NCBI RefSeq assembly: GCF_018917525.1
Contig: NZ_JAHLOS010000003.1
Location: 154,585 to 218,584 of the forward strand
Origin: Enterococcus raffinosus
Lineage (GTDB): Bacteria; Bacillota; Bacilli; Lactobacillales; Enterococcaceae
Reading direction: 5' to 3'
DNA: 64,000 nucleotides
The first letter of the stretch is position 1; each line of letters opens with the position of its first letter. Position numbers and translations under genes: made by a program. Below the pieces are notes generated by a model, which did no database searches, was not told the origin of the DNA, and worked only from the letters and a program-made list of their open reading frames with translations. Shown here piece after piece: positions 45,306 through 55,198 of the stretch.

Positions 45306-45872
45306 TTAAAGCGAGTCAATACCACGGATTACTTTGCAGGGCGAGCCATAAGCCAACACATTTTTAGGAATATCCTTTGTTACGATACTTCCTGCTCCGA
45401 TTACTGAATTCTCACCGATCGTAACACCGGGTAAAATGATGGCTCCCGCTCCAATCCAAACATTCTTTTCAATCACGATAGGCAAATTGAATTGAGCTTT
45501 TTTTAAACGCAGCTCTGGCGACAAAGGATGTGTTCCGGCACAAAGCGTGACATTGGGTCCGATCATGACCTCATCCTGAATCTCGATTCTAGTATCATCG
45601 ACTAATGACAAGCCAAAATTAGCATAGACATTTTTTCCAAAATACGTATTCTTTCCCCAATTCGCATGAAAAGGTTGTTCGATATAGGAATGTTCGCCAA
45701 AGCTTCCCAGCAGATCTGTTAGAATATGGGCTTTTTCTTGCTGCTTGCTAGGTAGCGTGTGGTTGAATTGAAAAAGTAAATCGCGATAAACAGCCTGTTC
45801 TTCTTTTAGTTCATTGGTCTCAAAATAATTTTCGCCAGAGTCCATTTGAGTTTGCATGAAGGTATTAGTCAA
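45306..45872 (-). CDS. Sugar O-acetyltransferase (maltose/galactoside type)
   Basis: 188 residues from TTG at 45872, which follows GGAGGG by seven bases; the ATG at 45887 lies before the ribosome site. The left-handed beta-helix hexapeptide repeats are clear in the second half (VMIGPNVTLCAGTHPL, IGAGAIILPGVTIGENSVIGAGSIVTKDIP). HANWGKNTYFGKNVYANFGL and the AGTHPL histidine are typical of LacA/Maa enzymes, which transfer acetyl from acetyl-CoA to sugars. It overlaps the MFS gene by eight bases and closes the alpha-galactoside operon. Confidence 0.85.
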   Translation of the reverse strand: MTNTFMQTQMDSGENYFETNELKEEQAVYRDLLFQFNHTLPSKQQEKAHILTDLLGSFGEHSYIEQPFHANWGKNTYFGKNVYANFGLSLVDDTRIEIQDEVMIGPNVTLCAGTHPLSPELRLKKAQFNLPIVIEKNVWIGAGAIILPGVTIGENSVIGAGSIVTKDIPKNVLAYGSPCKVIRGIDSL

Positions 45873-47055
45873 GATTTTTCCCTCCATTTAAGACTTTGCG
45901 TTGTATGGGACGTTTTTTGTGGAGAAAGATTCCGATTAAAATCACTACCAACAGCACACTCAAAAGTTTGAATGGCGCAAACAAGTTCGTTGTACCAGAA
46001 ACTAGCTGTAAGGTGCTCAAGCCAAAGGGCGCAATGAAGTTGCCGAGATTGCAGCCGATCAGGATGATCGAGGTTGCCGCTGTCATTTTGGCTGGCGATG
46101 CATAGAGATTGAGCGAATTATAAATGAAAGGAAAAATCAAACTGCCAGGAATTCCGCTGATAAAGTAACCGATCAGCAACAAAGCAAAGTTATTTTCTGA
46201 TACAGCGATCAGGAAGGTTGCTAATGCTAATAATGCGAGTCCCAGATAGAGACATTTCTCCCCTAGCAGCTTATTGGCAAAGCCGAATAATGATCCGGTA
46301 ACAATCCCGATGATCGGCATAACCGCCAAAAAGTTGGAGGCGTTGTAATTTGCGCCTTTGATATCTGTGACCATTGTCGGAAAGCGGACACCGATCGCAA
46401 CGAAGGTCATGACTAAGAATAAGGCGAAAAGTGCCAACAGATAGACAGAAGCTTTAAGCTCGCCTTTTTCACTGGTCTTCTCTTTTTTAGCTTCCTTGAT
46501 TTCAGGTACAAAGATGGTAAACAAAAGTAAGATGGGAAAAGCGATCAAGTAGACACTGAAGGAGGATCTCCAGCCGAGTGCTAATAATGCGCCCGCCAAT
46601 AAGGTTAATCCGGCGTTCCCGATATTTTCAGCTGCTCCGCGATAACCCAGTAAGGATGCCCGTTCTTCTGGTTCATCGTGAAATAGCAAATTAATAATAG
46701 AAACGGCTAAAGAATTGAATAAACCAAAGCCTGCGCCTAAGATAAAACGACTGACCAAAATCGGAATGTAGCTATTCAAAAATAGCGGTGCCAATCCGCC
46801 GCCGAAGCCAACTAGGAGTAACCCTAGTTGGACCGTACGTTTGGTGCCGATTTTTCCTGCGATGAAGCTGGAAAGAACGACAAAAACCACAACGGCTAAT
46901 GCTGGTAATGTCGCGACTAATTCAACTTGTGTCGTTGTCATTCCCAGAGCCGCCCGCATTTGCGGCAATGCTCCGTTGATGGATAAGGCGCTGGTCAGTA
47001 ACAGTGAGATGGACAAAATGGATAAACGGGTCATGAGGCTGTTTTTATTGATCAT
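45865..47055 (-). CDS. MFS transporter of the alpha-galactoside locus
   Basis: 396 residues, twelve predicted membrane helices. The loop IAGKIGTKRTVQLG after helix 2 matches the MFS G-x-x-x-D/K-R/K motif. It resembles drug/proton or CynX-like carriers more than classical sugar porters. Its place between alpha-galactosidase (12 bases upstream) and the acetyltransferase suggests a role with the sugar or its acetylated product, either import or export of excess sugar. Confidence 0.8.
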   Translation of the reverse strand: MINKNSLMTRLSILSISLLLTSALSINGALPQMRAALGMTTTQVELVATLPALAVVVFVVLSSFIAGKIGTKRTVQLGLLLVGFGGGLAPLFLNSYIPILVSRFILGAGFGLFNSLAVSIINLLFHDEPEERASLLGYRGAAENIGNAGLTLLAGALLALGWRSSFSVYLIAFPILLLFTIFVPEIKEAKKEKTSEKGELKASVYLLALFALFLVMTFVAIGVRFPTMVTDIKGANYNASNFLAVMPIIGIVTGSLFGFANKLLGEKCLYLGLALLALATFLIAVSENNFALLLIGYFISGIPGSLIFPFIYNSLNLYASPAKMTAATSIILIGCNLGNFIAPFGLSTLQLVSGTTNLFAPFKLLSVLLVVILIGIFLHKKRPIQRKVLNGGKNLD

Positions 47056-47067
47056 TTTCTTTCACCC

Positions 47068-49272
47068 CTATACTTTCTTCAAATGCAGCAGCGTTGTTTG
47101 AAAATCACCATAGAAATCAGGAACATTGACCCCCAGATTCATTAGCTCATCACCAAAAAATTGCTGTTTCGTCGCTTGATCTTGATAGACAATCTGTTCA
47201 TCTAAGCCTGTTAAAAAGACTTCGTGAAATACTGGCTGCGCAGAAGCTAGTGTGCGAGCCAGCATAACTAAGGCTTCCGATTGATCTTCTGAGACAAACA
47301 TCCAGGCCGTCAAATTACCTTCAAAAGGACTATTCAATCGATAGAAATCACCAAATTGGACTAGCGGACGAATCTCTTGATAGTGCTGAACCTGCTCCTT
47401 CACAATCACTTTCTCTTCTTCTGTCATTTCTGTCAAATCTAGCTCGTAGCCGAAGACACCACTCATGGCTACATCTCCTCTGGTTTTTAATGAAGTAATG
47501 CGCCCGGTTTGGTGATTTGGCACTGCCGAAACATGGGCAGTCATCGAAGAAATCGGATAGGCTAAGCTAGTTCCGTATTGAATCTTCAACCGTTCTACCG
47601 CGTCGGTATTATCAGTCGGCCAAGATTGCGACATATAATAAAGGAAGCCGGCATCGAAACGTCCGCCACCGCCAGAGCAGCCTTCCCACAAAATTTTCGG
47701 ATAACGAGCCAACAGATTTCCCATCAACTTATAAACGCCGAGAATGTGACGATGAGCTGTCTCCCCTTGATTTTCCGCTGAAAGCGCGAGTGAATAGACA
47801 TCCGACAAGCTGCGGTTCATATCCCATTTAATGTAATCAATCGGCACCTCATCCAAAATGCGGCAAATTTGTTGTTCGATATTTTGCCGGACTTCCTTGC
47901 GTCCCATATCCAATAAATGCTGGTCGCGAGAAGAAGATGGGGTACGATTTGGCTCCTGCATCAAATAATCGGGATGCTCCTCATAAAGCTTCGATTCGAT
48001 GGAAATCATTTCCGGCTCGAACCAGACACCAAATTGCAGGCCTTTTCCATGAACATAATCTGCAATTCCTTTCAAGCCATTCTTTAATTTGCCTTCGTAT
48101 TCGAACCAATCACCTAAAGAAGAATTATCGGAGTCCCGATGACCGAACCAGCCATCATCCAAGACAAACATCTCAATCCCAAGCTCTGCCGCTTCATCAA
48201 CGATTTGTTCAATTTTCTTGCTGTCAAAATCGAAGTAGGTTGCTTCCCAGTTATTAACTAGGATCGGCCGTTCTTTTAATTGATGCTCCCCACGCGCCAC
48301 TCTTTCTCGCAATAAGTGATGCAGATTGCCGCTCATGCCATTCAATCCTTGATCGGAATAGGTCAGGATCACTTCAGGTGTTTGAAAGGCTTCATTAGAA
48401 GACAGTTCCCATGAGAAATTGTAAGCATTGATCCCCGCCAACACACGAACCTGATCAATCTGATCCTTTTCTAGTTCAAAAGCATGATTACCGGAATAAA
48501 CCAAATGCATTCCGATCACCGGACCGCTCATTTCATTTGTATCATGATTGACTAAGGCGATGAAGCTGTTCATATGATGGCTCGATGCGCCGCGGCGGCT
48601 TTCAAAGCTTTGGATACCAGAATGGATTTTTTCGCGATTGATTTGACGCTCTCTTAGGTGAGCTCCGGGTAAAGAGATGACTTGATCGTAGACACCACTA
48701 TTCGTCAAATCCATTTGCATCGAAGCTATTTTTTCTAAGACGATGTTTTGGTTCGTTTTATTGAGAACCTTTGTGGAACGGGTGATCACCGGACGCTGGT
48801 GATAGATCGTATAAGAAAGCTCTAGATAAATTTCCTGATCGCGATCCTTTAGAACAACCGTCAAAGTAGTCGCTTCGTCTTCTGCCAAAACATAAGCCTG
48901 CGGTAAGCCCTCAAGTTCTGGTTTGCCTGCTTCGAATCGATACTCATGAAATCTAAAATCATGGAGATTCGAGCCATTTTCTCGCCGGATCATCGAAGCG
49001 GGTAAACGATAGTCCATTGAGCCATGACTGGAATATTCCTGTGGCAGCGTGTCTTTCGAGTAAGCCCTTTCAGCGTTACCCGGTACATTTCCTGAAAAGC
49101 CGCGATCTCTACGTAAATAGGTTTTATTTCCGTGATAATGCTGGATACGCTTGCCAAAATACAAGTGATTGAAAACCCCATCCTCTTCTATTTGCATGAT
49201 GTAAGAGATTTCATTGTTGTGTAAATGGAATACCAGGCTTTCTTGATTAAATTCAACATATGTCTGATGCAT
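47068..49272 (-). CDS. Alpha-galactosidase, GH36
   Basis: 734 residues from the ATG at 49272, which follows GGGAGG; a longer frame upstream runs into the operator and is not real. GH36 layout: N-terminal beta-supersandwich, central TIM barrel, C-terminal beta domain. The nucleophile Asp is in YIKWDMNRS and the acid/base Asp in SQSWPTDNTDAVER, with EGCSGGGGRFD and VLDDGWFG forming the galactose site. It hydrolyses melibiose/raffinose-type alpha-galactosides, probably in the cytoplasm as no signal peptide is seen. First gene of the operon with MFS and acetyltransferase. Confidence 0.93.
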   Translation of the reverse strand: MHQTYVEFNQESLVFHLHNNEISYIMQIEEDGVFNHLYFGKRIQHYHGNKTYLRRDRGFSGNVPGNAERAYSKDTLPQEYSSHGSMDYRLPASMIRRENGSNLHDFRFHEYRFEAGKPELEGLPQAYVLAEDEATTLTVVLKDRDQEIYLELSYTIYHQRPVITRSTKVLNKTNQNIVLEKIASMQMDLTNSGVYDQVISLPGAHLRERQINREKIHSGIQSFESRRGASSHHMNSFIALVNHDTNEMSGPVIGMHLVYSGNHAFELEKDQIDQVRVLAGINAYNFSWELSSNEAFQTPEVILTYSDQGLNGMSGNLHHLLRERVARGEHQLKERPILVNNWEATYFDFDSKKIEQIVDEAAELGIEMFVLDDGWFGHRDSDNSSLGDWFEYEGKLKNGLKGIADYVHGKGLQFGVWFEPEMISIESKLYEEHPDYLMQEPNRTPSSSRDQHLLDMGRKEVRQNIEQQICRILDEVPIDYIKWDMNRSLSDVYSLALSAENQGETAHRHILGVYKLMGNLLARYPKILWEGCSGGGGRFDAGFLYYMSQSWPTDNTDAVERLKIQYGTSLAYPISSMTAHVSAVPNHQTGRITSLKTRGDVAMSGVFGYELDLTEMTEEEKVIVKEQVQHYQEIRPLVQFGDFYRLNSPFEGNLTAWMFVSEDQSEALVMLARTLASAQPVFHEVFLTGLDEQIVYQDQATKQQFFGDELMNLGVNVPDFYGDFQTTLLHLKKV

Positions 49273-49303
49273 TTTTTGTTCCTCCCTTAACTTGTTGTTT
49301 ACC

Positions 49304-49332
49304 TTATAATGTTTACTAAACAATTTTGTCAA
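49304..49332 (-). promoter_or_regulatory. Alpha-galactosidase promoter with LacI-type operator
   Basis: On the minus strand: TTGACA (49332-49327), a 17-base spacer and TTATAA (49309-49304). The spacer contains the perfect palindrome TGTTTAGTAAACA (49310-49322), the same sequence as in front of the repressor gene. Repressor binding there would block RNA polymerase. Confidence 0.82.
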
Positions 49333-49383
49333 GAGAAATTTCAAAAAAAAAGAGAACTTTTTTTTCAAAAGCTCTCAAACAGA

Positions 49384-50409
<1,026 letters not shown>

Positions 50410-50418
50410 TCACCTCGA

Positions 50419-50433
50419 TTGTTTACTAAACAA
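50419..50433. promoter_or_regulatory. LacI-type operator upstream of the repressor gene
   Basis: Perfect 15-base palindrome TTGTTTACTAAACAA centred on C50426, twelve bases before the repressor start codon. Its 13-base core is identical to the site in the alpha-galactosidase promoter. Confidence 0.8.
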
Positions 50434-50454
50434 TAACCGGAAATTTGTTATTCG

Positions 50455-51210
50455 TCAACTGTATTCAGCAATAAATCCTTTGATCGCTGCTGCTACCTCT
50501 TCCGCGTTCGTTCCGATCGCTGGGTGTCCGGGATTTTCGAATAGTTCAACTCGAGCATCAGAAACCTCCTCTACGATCGCTTGATATTCCTCTGCGATAG
50601 TTGAACGAATCAGGCCATCATTGACGGTGCCTGTTAACAATAATGGACATTGTAAGTTTTTCAAGTGGTCGAAAAAGAGTGCTTTCTTTGATTGAATCAA
50701 ACGCAGCATTGAATCGGTATCCTTTTTTACTACTTCCCGCCAATCTTCGCCGATGAACCATTCGTAGATCATGGAGGCTTCGGAGTCTTCTGAAACTGTC
50801 GAGCGTTCTGCCACCAGCTCGTCTGCAAAGCCATCATGAAGGCTTCGACCGTCGAAGCTATCAGCTGTGACAGTCGTGAATAAATCCGGCCGCAGCAAAG
50901 CTGCGTTGATTGCCACCCAAGCGCCACCGCTGGTTCCAACGACGTTTACTTTTTTGGTTCCTAAGCTTTCTAATAAAGCCACTGTTTGATGCGCCTCGAA
51001 TTTCCAAAGCTCCGTTGGAAATTCCGCTAATCGATCAGACTGACCATAACCTAAAAAATCAATCAGAATAATTTGAAATTCCGCATACAATGGCAATAGC
51101 TGTGAGAACAGCTTGGATGAAGAAGTATTACCATGCAGTAGAAGGAGTGGCTTGCCCTCACCAATTACTTCATAATATATCTGTTTGCCTTCATAATGAA
51201 AAAATCTCAT
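50455..51210 (-). CDS. Alpha/beta hydrolase (tandem paralog A)
   Basis: 251 residues. Oxyanion loop LLLHGNTSSS, nucleophile elbow VGTSGGAW (Ser in G-x-S-x-G), acid near LLLTGTVND, and the catalytic His in NPGHPAIG. No signal peptide. Its neighbour at 51294 is a paralog of the same length with the same blocks. Possible esterase or lactonase; substrate unknown. It may read into the LacI gene downstream. Confidence 0.82.
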   Translation of the reverse strand: MRFFHYEGKQIYYEVIGEGKPLLLLHGNTSSSKLFSQLLPLYAEFQIILIDFLGYGQSDRLAEFPTELWKFEAHQTVALLESLGTKKVNVVGTSGGAWVAINAALLRPDLFTTVTADSFDGRSLHDGFADELVAERSTVSEDSEASMIYEWFIGEDWREVVKKDTDSMLRLIQSKKALFFDHLKNLQCPLLLTGTVNDGLIRSTIAEEYQAIVEEVSDARVELFENPGHPAIGTNAEEVAAAIKGFIAEYS

Positions 51211-51234
51211 CTTCGTTCCTCCTGTCTAATTGAA

Positions 51235-51286
51235 CAATCAAAAAGCGACCAACCTTGTCCTGTTCAAGTAAGTTGACCGCTTTAGT
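51235..51286 (-). terminator. Terminator between the two hydrolase genes
   Basis: Arms AAAGCGACCAAC... and ...GTTGACCGCTTT with extra CTTG/CAAG pairing. Read on the minus strand it ends in a T run, so it terminates transcripts of the upstream hydrolase. Confidence 0.7.
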
Positions 51287-51293
51287 GATTCTC

Positions 51294-52049
51294 TTAGCTA
51301 TATTCATATATGAATTGATTAATGGTTTCTGCTACTTCTTCGCAGCAGCTTTCGATCGCGGGATGACCGGGCTTGTCGAACAATTTGAACTGACCGTGAA
51401 CGACTTCGCCAACAATGGCTTGATATTCTTGTTCGATATTGGGACGAATGGTTTTGTCTTTCTTTGCAGCTGTTAAAAGCAGAGGGGCTTGGAGAATTTG
51501 CAGAGAGTCGAAGAACAGCTCTCTTCTGGAGATGATCAAACGCCACATAGAATCTGTATCCTGTTCAACAACGTCCTTCCAATCCTCCCCAATACACCAG
51601 TGATAAAATTGTGAGGTTTCAGGGTCCGTCATCGTCGAAGAGCGTTCTGCCAGTAATTCTTCATCAAAATCATCAGGAAGTGTGCGGCCATGAAAGCTGT
51701 CGGCAGTGACGGTGGCGATCAGATCTGGTCTTAAAAATGCTGCATTAATGGCTACCCAAGCGCCGCCGCTAGTTCCCACTAGGTTTGCGTCGCAAATATT
51801 TAAGTGCTCTAACAAAGCAATTGTTTGACGGGCTTCGTCTTTCCAAAGTTCGGTAGGAAATTTGTCCAGTCGGTCAGATTGACCATAGCCTAAAAAATCG
51901 ATCAAGATTACTTGGAAATCTTTATAAAGGGGCAACATGGGTTTAAATAACTTGGATGATGAGGTATTTCCATGCAAAAAGACGAGTGGTTTTCCTTCTC
52001 CGATCGTTTCGTAGAAGATGTTTTTTCCTTTATAGCTAAAGAAACTCAC
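51294..52049 (-). CDS. Alpha/beta hydrolase (tandem paralog B)
   Basis: 251 residues, with VFLHGNTSSSKLF, DFLGYGQSDRLDKFPTELWK, nucleophile elbow VGTSGGAW, LLTAAKKD and catalytic His in KPGHPAIE. Clearly a tandem duplicate of the gene at 50455, conserved over its whole length. GGAGG precedes the ATG. A terminator separates the copies, so they can be expressed independently. Confidence 0.82.
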   Translation of the reverse strand: MSFFSYKGKNIFYETIGEGKPLVFLHGNTSSSKLFKPMLPLYKDFQVILIDFLGYGQSDRLDKFPTELWKDEARQTIALLEHLNICDANLVGTSGGAWVAINAAFLRPDLIATVTADSFHGRTLPDDFDEELLAERSSTMTDPETSQFYHWCIGEDWKDVVEQDTDSMWRLIISRRELFFDSLQILQAPLLLTAAKKDKTIRPNIEQEYQAIVGEVVHGQFKLFDKPGHPAIESCCEEVAETINQFIYEYS

Positions 52050-52189
52050 TACAATCCCTCCTTAAAAGTTCATACGTTTGTTTTTAGTATAACAAGAAAA
52101 GCCAATAACAGCGGTCATCGGCCTAAAGAAAAATATTATGAAATATAAAATAAATGGATTGGACTTTTTGTAAAATGTATGATTTAAAA

Positions 52190-53428
52190 TTATATTTCAT
52201 TGCTTACACGCATTTGTTTAAAAATTCTGATCGAGAAAATTGCAATCAAAACGGTCACAATAGCAGTAGCAATAATTAACATTATCAGCATTTGTGTCGA
52301 AGCTATGGCCGCAAAGCCTCCATACATCACCTGACCTAAAGGAATCGCCAAGGTAGTCACGATCATCACTAGTGACATGATTCGACCAAGTAAGGCTTTA
52401 TCTGAAACTAACTGGATATAAACAATCAATTGGACTGAAACAACCGTAACCACGCCCATGGCAGAGGCCACGATGACGGTCATAACCCAAAAAGCCGACG
52501 TTGGATCTTGAATCAGGCCGAATGGGATGACTAATAAACTAAAGAGAATCGCCACTAAGATCAAGTTCTTGGTAATACTGGCTTCATTCAAGCGATTGGC
52601 AATCACGCCATAGATAACTGTACCAAGTAAGCTGCCGATTGCGAGAATCGTGTTCATTAGGCCAAATTGTGCGTCGGTCGCACCTAATTGAATCCGGGAA
52701 ACATACGGGATGATCACCTGAATAAAAGAAGCTAAGAAAAAGTTTAATAAAAATGCCACTGCCGCCACTTTAACGATTACTTTTTGCGCCTTCAAATAGT
52801 TTGCTACTTCCTTCAAATCACCGATAACAACCTGGAAAAGCGTCCCATCCATTGCACCTTGTGCTTGAACCGGAATGTTTAACAACACTTCGCAGAAAAT
52901 CGCGATTAAAAATAGGGATGCTGTAATAATAAAAATTTGGTAAACCGCGTCAAATCGATAAATGATTCCCGCAAGGATCGGGCCTAAAACCGTTCCTAAT
53001 GTACCGATGGAGCTGATAATCCCGTTTGCTCGTGGAATCTCCTCTTCCGCACAGATTACGGGAATCGCTGATTGAACCACTGGTGTTTCAAAAGCCGAAA
53101 CCATTCCAATGATTACTGTCAAGATTCCGATCGCCGTCACAGGATTTTCCAAACGTGTGACTAAAAACAGACCAATCGATAAAATAAGGTACAGACAATC
53201 CATCAGCAGCATCAAATTTCTTTTCGGCAAACGGTCCGCTAGCACGCCACAGAAAGGTAAACAAATCAAACGTCCAACAATTGATAATGACGCAATCACG
53301 CTAAAGGTCAACGCTGATTTTGTAATATCCAGCACATACAATGAAATCACAAATTGAACAATCGTCGTTCCTAAAACGGAGAATAATTGACTCCCAATTA
53401 ACAAATTAAAATTTTTATTTTTTCTCAT
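52190..53428 (-). CDS. MFS transporter, drug-efflux-like
   Basis: 412 residues from the ATG at 53428 (GAAGGA at proper distance); longer starts overlap the operator side. Twelve membrane helices, with the MFS motif GVLADRLPKRNLML after helix 2. It resembles MFS_3/MdtG-like efflux proteins. The preceding TetR gene and the shared operator motif indicate a ligand-induced efflux pump. Substrate unknown. Confidence 0.82.
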   Translation of the reverse strand: MRKNKNFNLLIGSQLFSVLGTTIVQFVISLYVLDITKSALTFSVIASLSIVGRLICLPFCGVLADRLPKRNLMLLMDCLYLILSIGLFLVTRLENPVTAIGILTVIIGMVSAFETPVVQSAIPVICAEEEIPRANGIISSIGTLGTVLGPILAGIIYRFDAVYQIFIITASLFLIAIFCEVLLNIPVQAQGAMDGTLFQVVIGDLKEVANYLKAQKVIVKVAAVAFLLNFFLASFIQVIIPYVSRIQLGATDAQFGLMNTILAIGSLLGTVIYGVIANRLNEASITKNLILVAILFSLLVIPFGLIQDPTSAFWVMTVIVASAMGVVTVVSVQLIVYIQLVSDKALLGRIMSLVMIVTTLAIPLGQVMYGGFAAIASTQMLIMLIIATAIVTVLIAIFSIRIFKQMRVSNEI

Positions 53429-53495
53429 AATAACCATCCTTCTTTCTTCACTCTTAAGCAACAACCTCAAAATCACTGATTCAAATTAACATACC

Positions 53496-53511
53496 TACCG
53501 TTGGTATCTAT
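53496..53511. promoter_or_regulatory. TetR operator upstream of the MFS gene
   Basis: TACCGTTGGTATCTAT shares TACC-N3-GGTATCTAT with the site before tetR at 54192. TACC/GGTA form the palindromic half-sites. Confidence 0.7.
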
Positions 53512-53529
53512 AATTTAAAAAAAAATAGC

Positions 53530-54174
53530 TTATTCTTCGCTATCTTTTTTTAAATAGGCAAACATCTTATTCGCTTCTGTCATGATCTCCTCATTGAAGA
53601 TCGGAATACCAACACCATCGAACAGCTTCTTAGTAAAGAGTACTTTTCGCTTCAGCTGCTCCTCCGAAAATACGGTCAAGTGTAACCCGATCCACGTATT
53701 CAGATTCATCATCAACACATCCGCGACCTCTTCAGGAAAGTCCGTTTCAATTGAGCCATCCGCGATGCCCTCTTCAACGATTTTTTTGATTTCAGGAATC
53801 ACTTCGTTAAACATGCTGATGATCTGCTCTCCGATAAAACGCGGACTGCGTAGGGTAACTGCTGCCGAATAATTTAGCTTCATCCGAGAATAATCGGTAA
53901 ACGCATCTAGGATTGCGCTTTGCAGTTTTTCTAGTCCGGTATTCCCCTGATGTTTTCGTAAACTTTCTTCAACCGTATCCGCCGGCTCAATAATCGTTTC
54001 AAAAATCTCAAGCTTCGATTTGAAATGCTGGTAAATCGCCCCTTTTGTCATACCGTCTAGACCGTTGACAATATCTTGGATCGACGTATTGTCATAGCCC
54101 TTTTCAAGAAACAATTGCTTCGAAACGGCTAGAATCTTACGCCTCGTTTCTTCTGGATTTTTTCCTCTTGCCAC
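53530..54174 (-). CDS. TetR-family repressor
   Basis: 214 residues. N-terminal HTH: ILAVSKQLFLEKGYDNTSIQDIV, then MTKGAIYQHFKSKLEIFETI, a textbook TetR signature. The C-terminal helical ligand domain is unspecific. It lies upstream of the MFS gene on the same strand, and both have the same operator motif, so it very likely represses itself and the pump. Confidence 0.9.
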   Translation of the reverse strand: MARGKNPEETRRKILAVSKQLFLEKGYDNTSIQDIVNGLDGMTKGAIYQHFKSKLEIFETIIEPADTVEESLRKHQGNTGLEKLQSAILDAFTDYSRMKLNYSAAVTLRSPRFIGEQIISMFNEVIPEIKKIVEEGIADGSIETDFPEEVADVLMMNLNTWIGLHLTVFSEEQLKRKVLFTKKLFDGVGIPIFNEEIMTEANKMFAYLKKDSEE

Positions 54175-54191
54175 GGCTTCAACTCCTTACA

Positions 54192-54240
54192 TACCACCGG
54201 TATCTATCCATAATATAGACCTCGCCAAGCTAATTGTCAA
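54192..54240 (-). promoter_or_regulatory. tetR promoter and operator
   Basis: On the minus strand: TTGACA (54240-54235), 17-base spacer, TATATT (54217-54212). The operator TACCACCGGTATCTAT (54192-54207) covers the expected transcription start. Confidence 0.8.
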
Positions 54241-54417
54241 CAGTTTTTGATAAAAAGATTTTCGTCAGTATTTCTTTTGCGATATTTATAGTTCGTTAAT
54301 ATCTGAAGAAACCCTTGAACTACAGGTTGTAAAAGCTTTTTTACCCGATTTTTCTCGCGAGGATTCGCTTTTTGTTTTATGCTAGAGATAAGATAAATGG
54401 TGATTGAGGGATGAAAA

Positions 54418-54816
54418 ATGGATGTCGGACAACGGTTAAAAATACGTAGAAAAGAATTGGGCTTCACACAGGATTACGTGGCAGCTGAGTTAGGAATTAC
54501 CCGCCAAACAATGTCGAATTAGGAAAATGGCCGAAGCTATCCTGATATTGAGCGAATCATTCGCTTATCCGAGCTTTATAGTCTTTCCCTCGATGAACTA
54601 TTGAAGGGAGATCAAGAAATGGTCAAGCATTTGCAGGAGAATACCGTAGTCAATCACTTCTTGAAGATTTTTATTGTTCTACTTTTAGTGAATGGACTGC
54701 TGATGTTGCTTCTTCTAGCCAATCCTTTAATGAGTGACGTATTTCTTTGGTTGATTTTTGCACTGATTGGTGCTAACAGCTTGTCGCTTTTCTATCTGAT
54801 TATTAAAAAAATTTAG
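54418..54816 (+). pseudogene. XRE-family membrane regulator interrupted by TAG
   Basis: The ATG at 54418 starts GQRLKIRRKELGFTQDYVAAELGITRQTMSN, a clear HTH_3, then TAG at 54520-54522 where the family nearly always has Trp (SNWENGRS). The same frame continues ENGRSYPDIERIIRLSELY and two membrane spans to 54816. A TGG to TAG change is inferred. Translation could restart at ATG 54619, giving the membrane part only. The gene for a small membrane protein follows, as in similar XRE-membrane pairs. Confidence 0.8.
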
Positions 54817-54828
54817 GAGCGGATGTTT

Positions 54829-55155
54829 ATGAACTATACAGCGATAATGCTTCTTTTAATGGGGTTAATTTTGGCAGGGGCCAGTTGTCTGTTTTATTAT
54901 CTCTTTTCGTTGGTCATGCTAGATGCCAAAAGTCGCGGCATCAAGAATCCGAAATTTTGGTCACTGATCGCTACTGGCGGACAAAACGGCGGCGGTTTGC
55001 TGCTCTACCTTTTTGCCCGTCGAAAAACCACCAGTCTTATGAAGCCGGCTGAAGTAGAATCATTTCTTCAGCTCAAACGGAAGATTTATTGTTTGCTGGC
55101 GGTGTTGTTTGTTCTTTTTCTGGTTTTTGTTGCGATGATTTTTCGATTTAATTAA
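54829..55155 (+). CDS. Small membrane protein
   Basis: 108 residues from the ATG at 54829; AGGAGCGG fits this better than the ATG six bases earlier. Two hydrophobic spans flank a basic loop (LDAKSRGIKNPKFWSLIATGGQNGGGLLLYLFARRK). Resembles small transporter-like or PLDc_N-like membrane proteins, but I do not recognise it firmly. It belongs with the broken XRE regulator before it. Confidence 0.6.
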   Translation: MNYTAIMLLLMGLILAGASCLFYYLFSLVMLDAKSRGIKNPKFWSLIATGGQNGGGLLLYLFARRKTTSLMKPAEVESFLQLKRKIYCLLAVLFVLFLVFVAMIFRFN

Positions 55156-55198
55156 AGAAGCAGTGCTCGTTTTCTCAACCAGCACTGCTTTTTATTTT
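55155..55198. terminator. Bidirectional terminator
   Basis: Exact arms AAGCAGTGCT / AGCACTGCTT with A/T flanks, between the convergent membrane-protein and tannase-like genes. Confidence 0.85.

Noticed and set aside
47068..49368. Longer start for the alpha-galactosidase at 49368
   Set aside because: It would run through the operator and promoter; the ATG at 49272 has a strong ribosome site.
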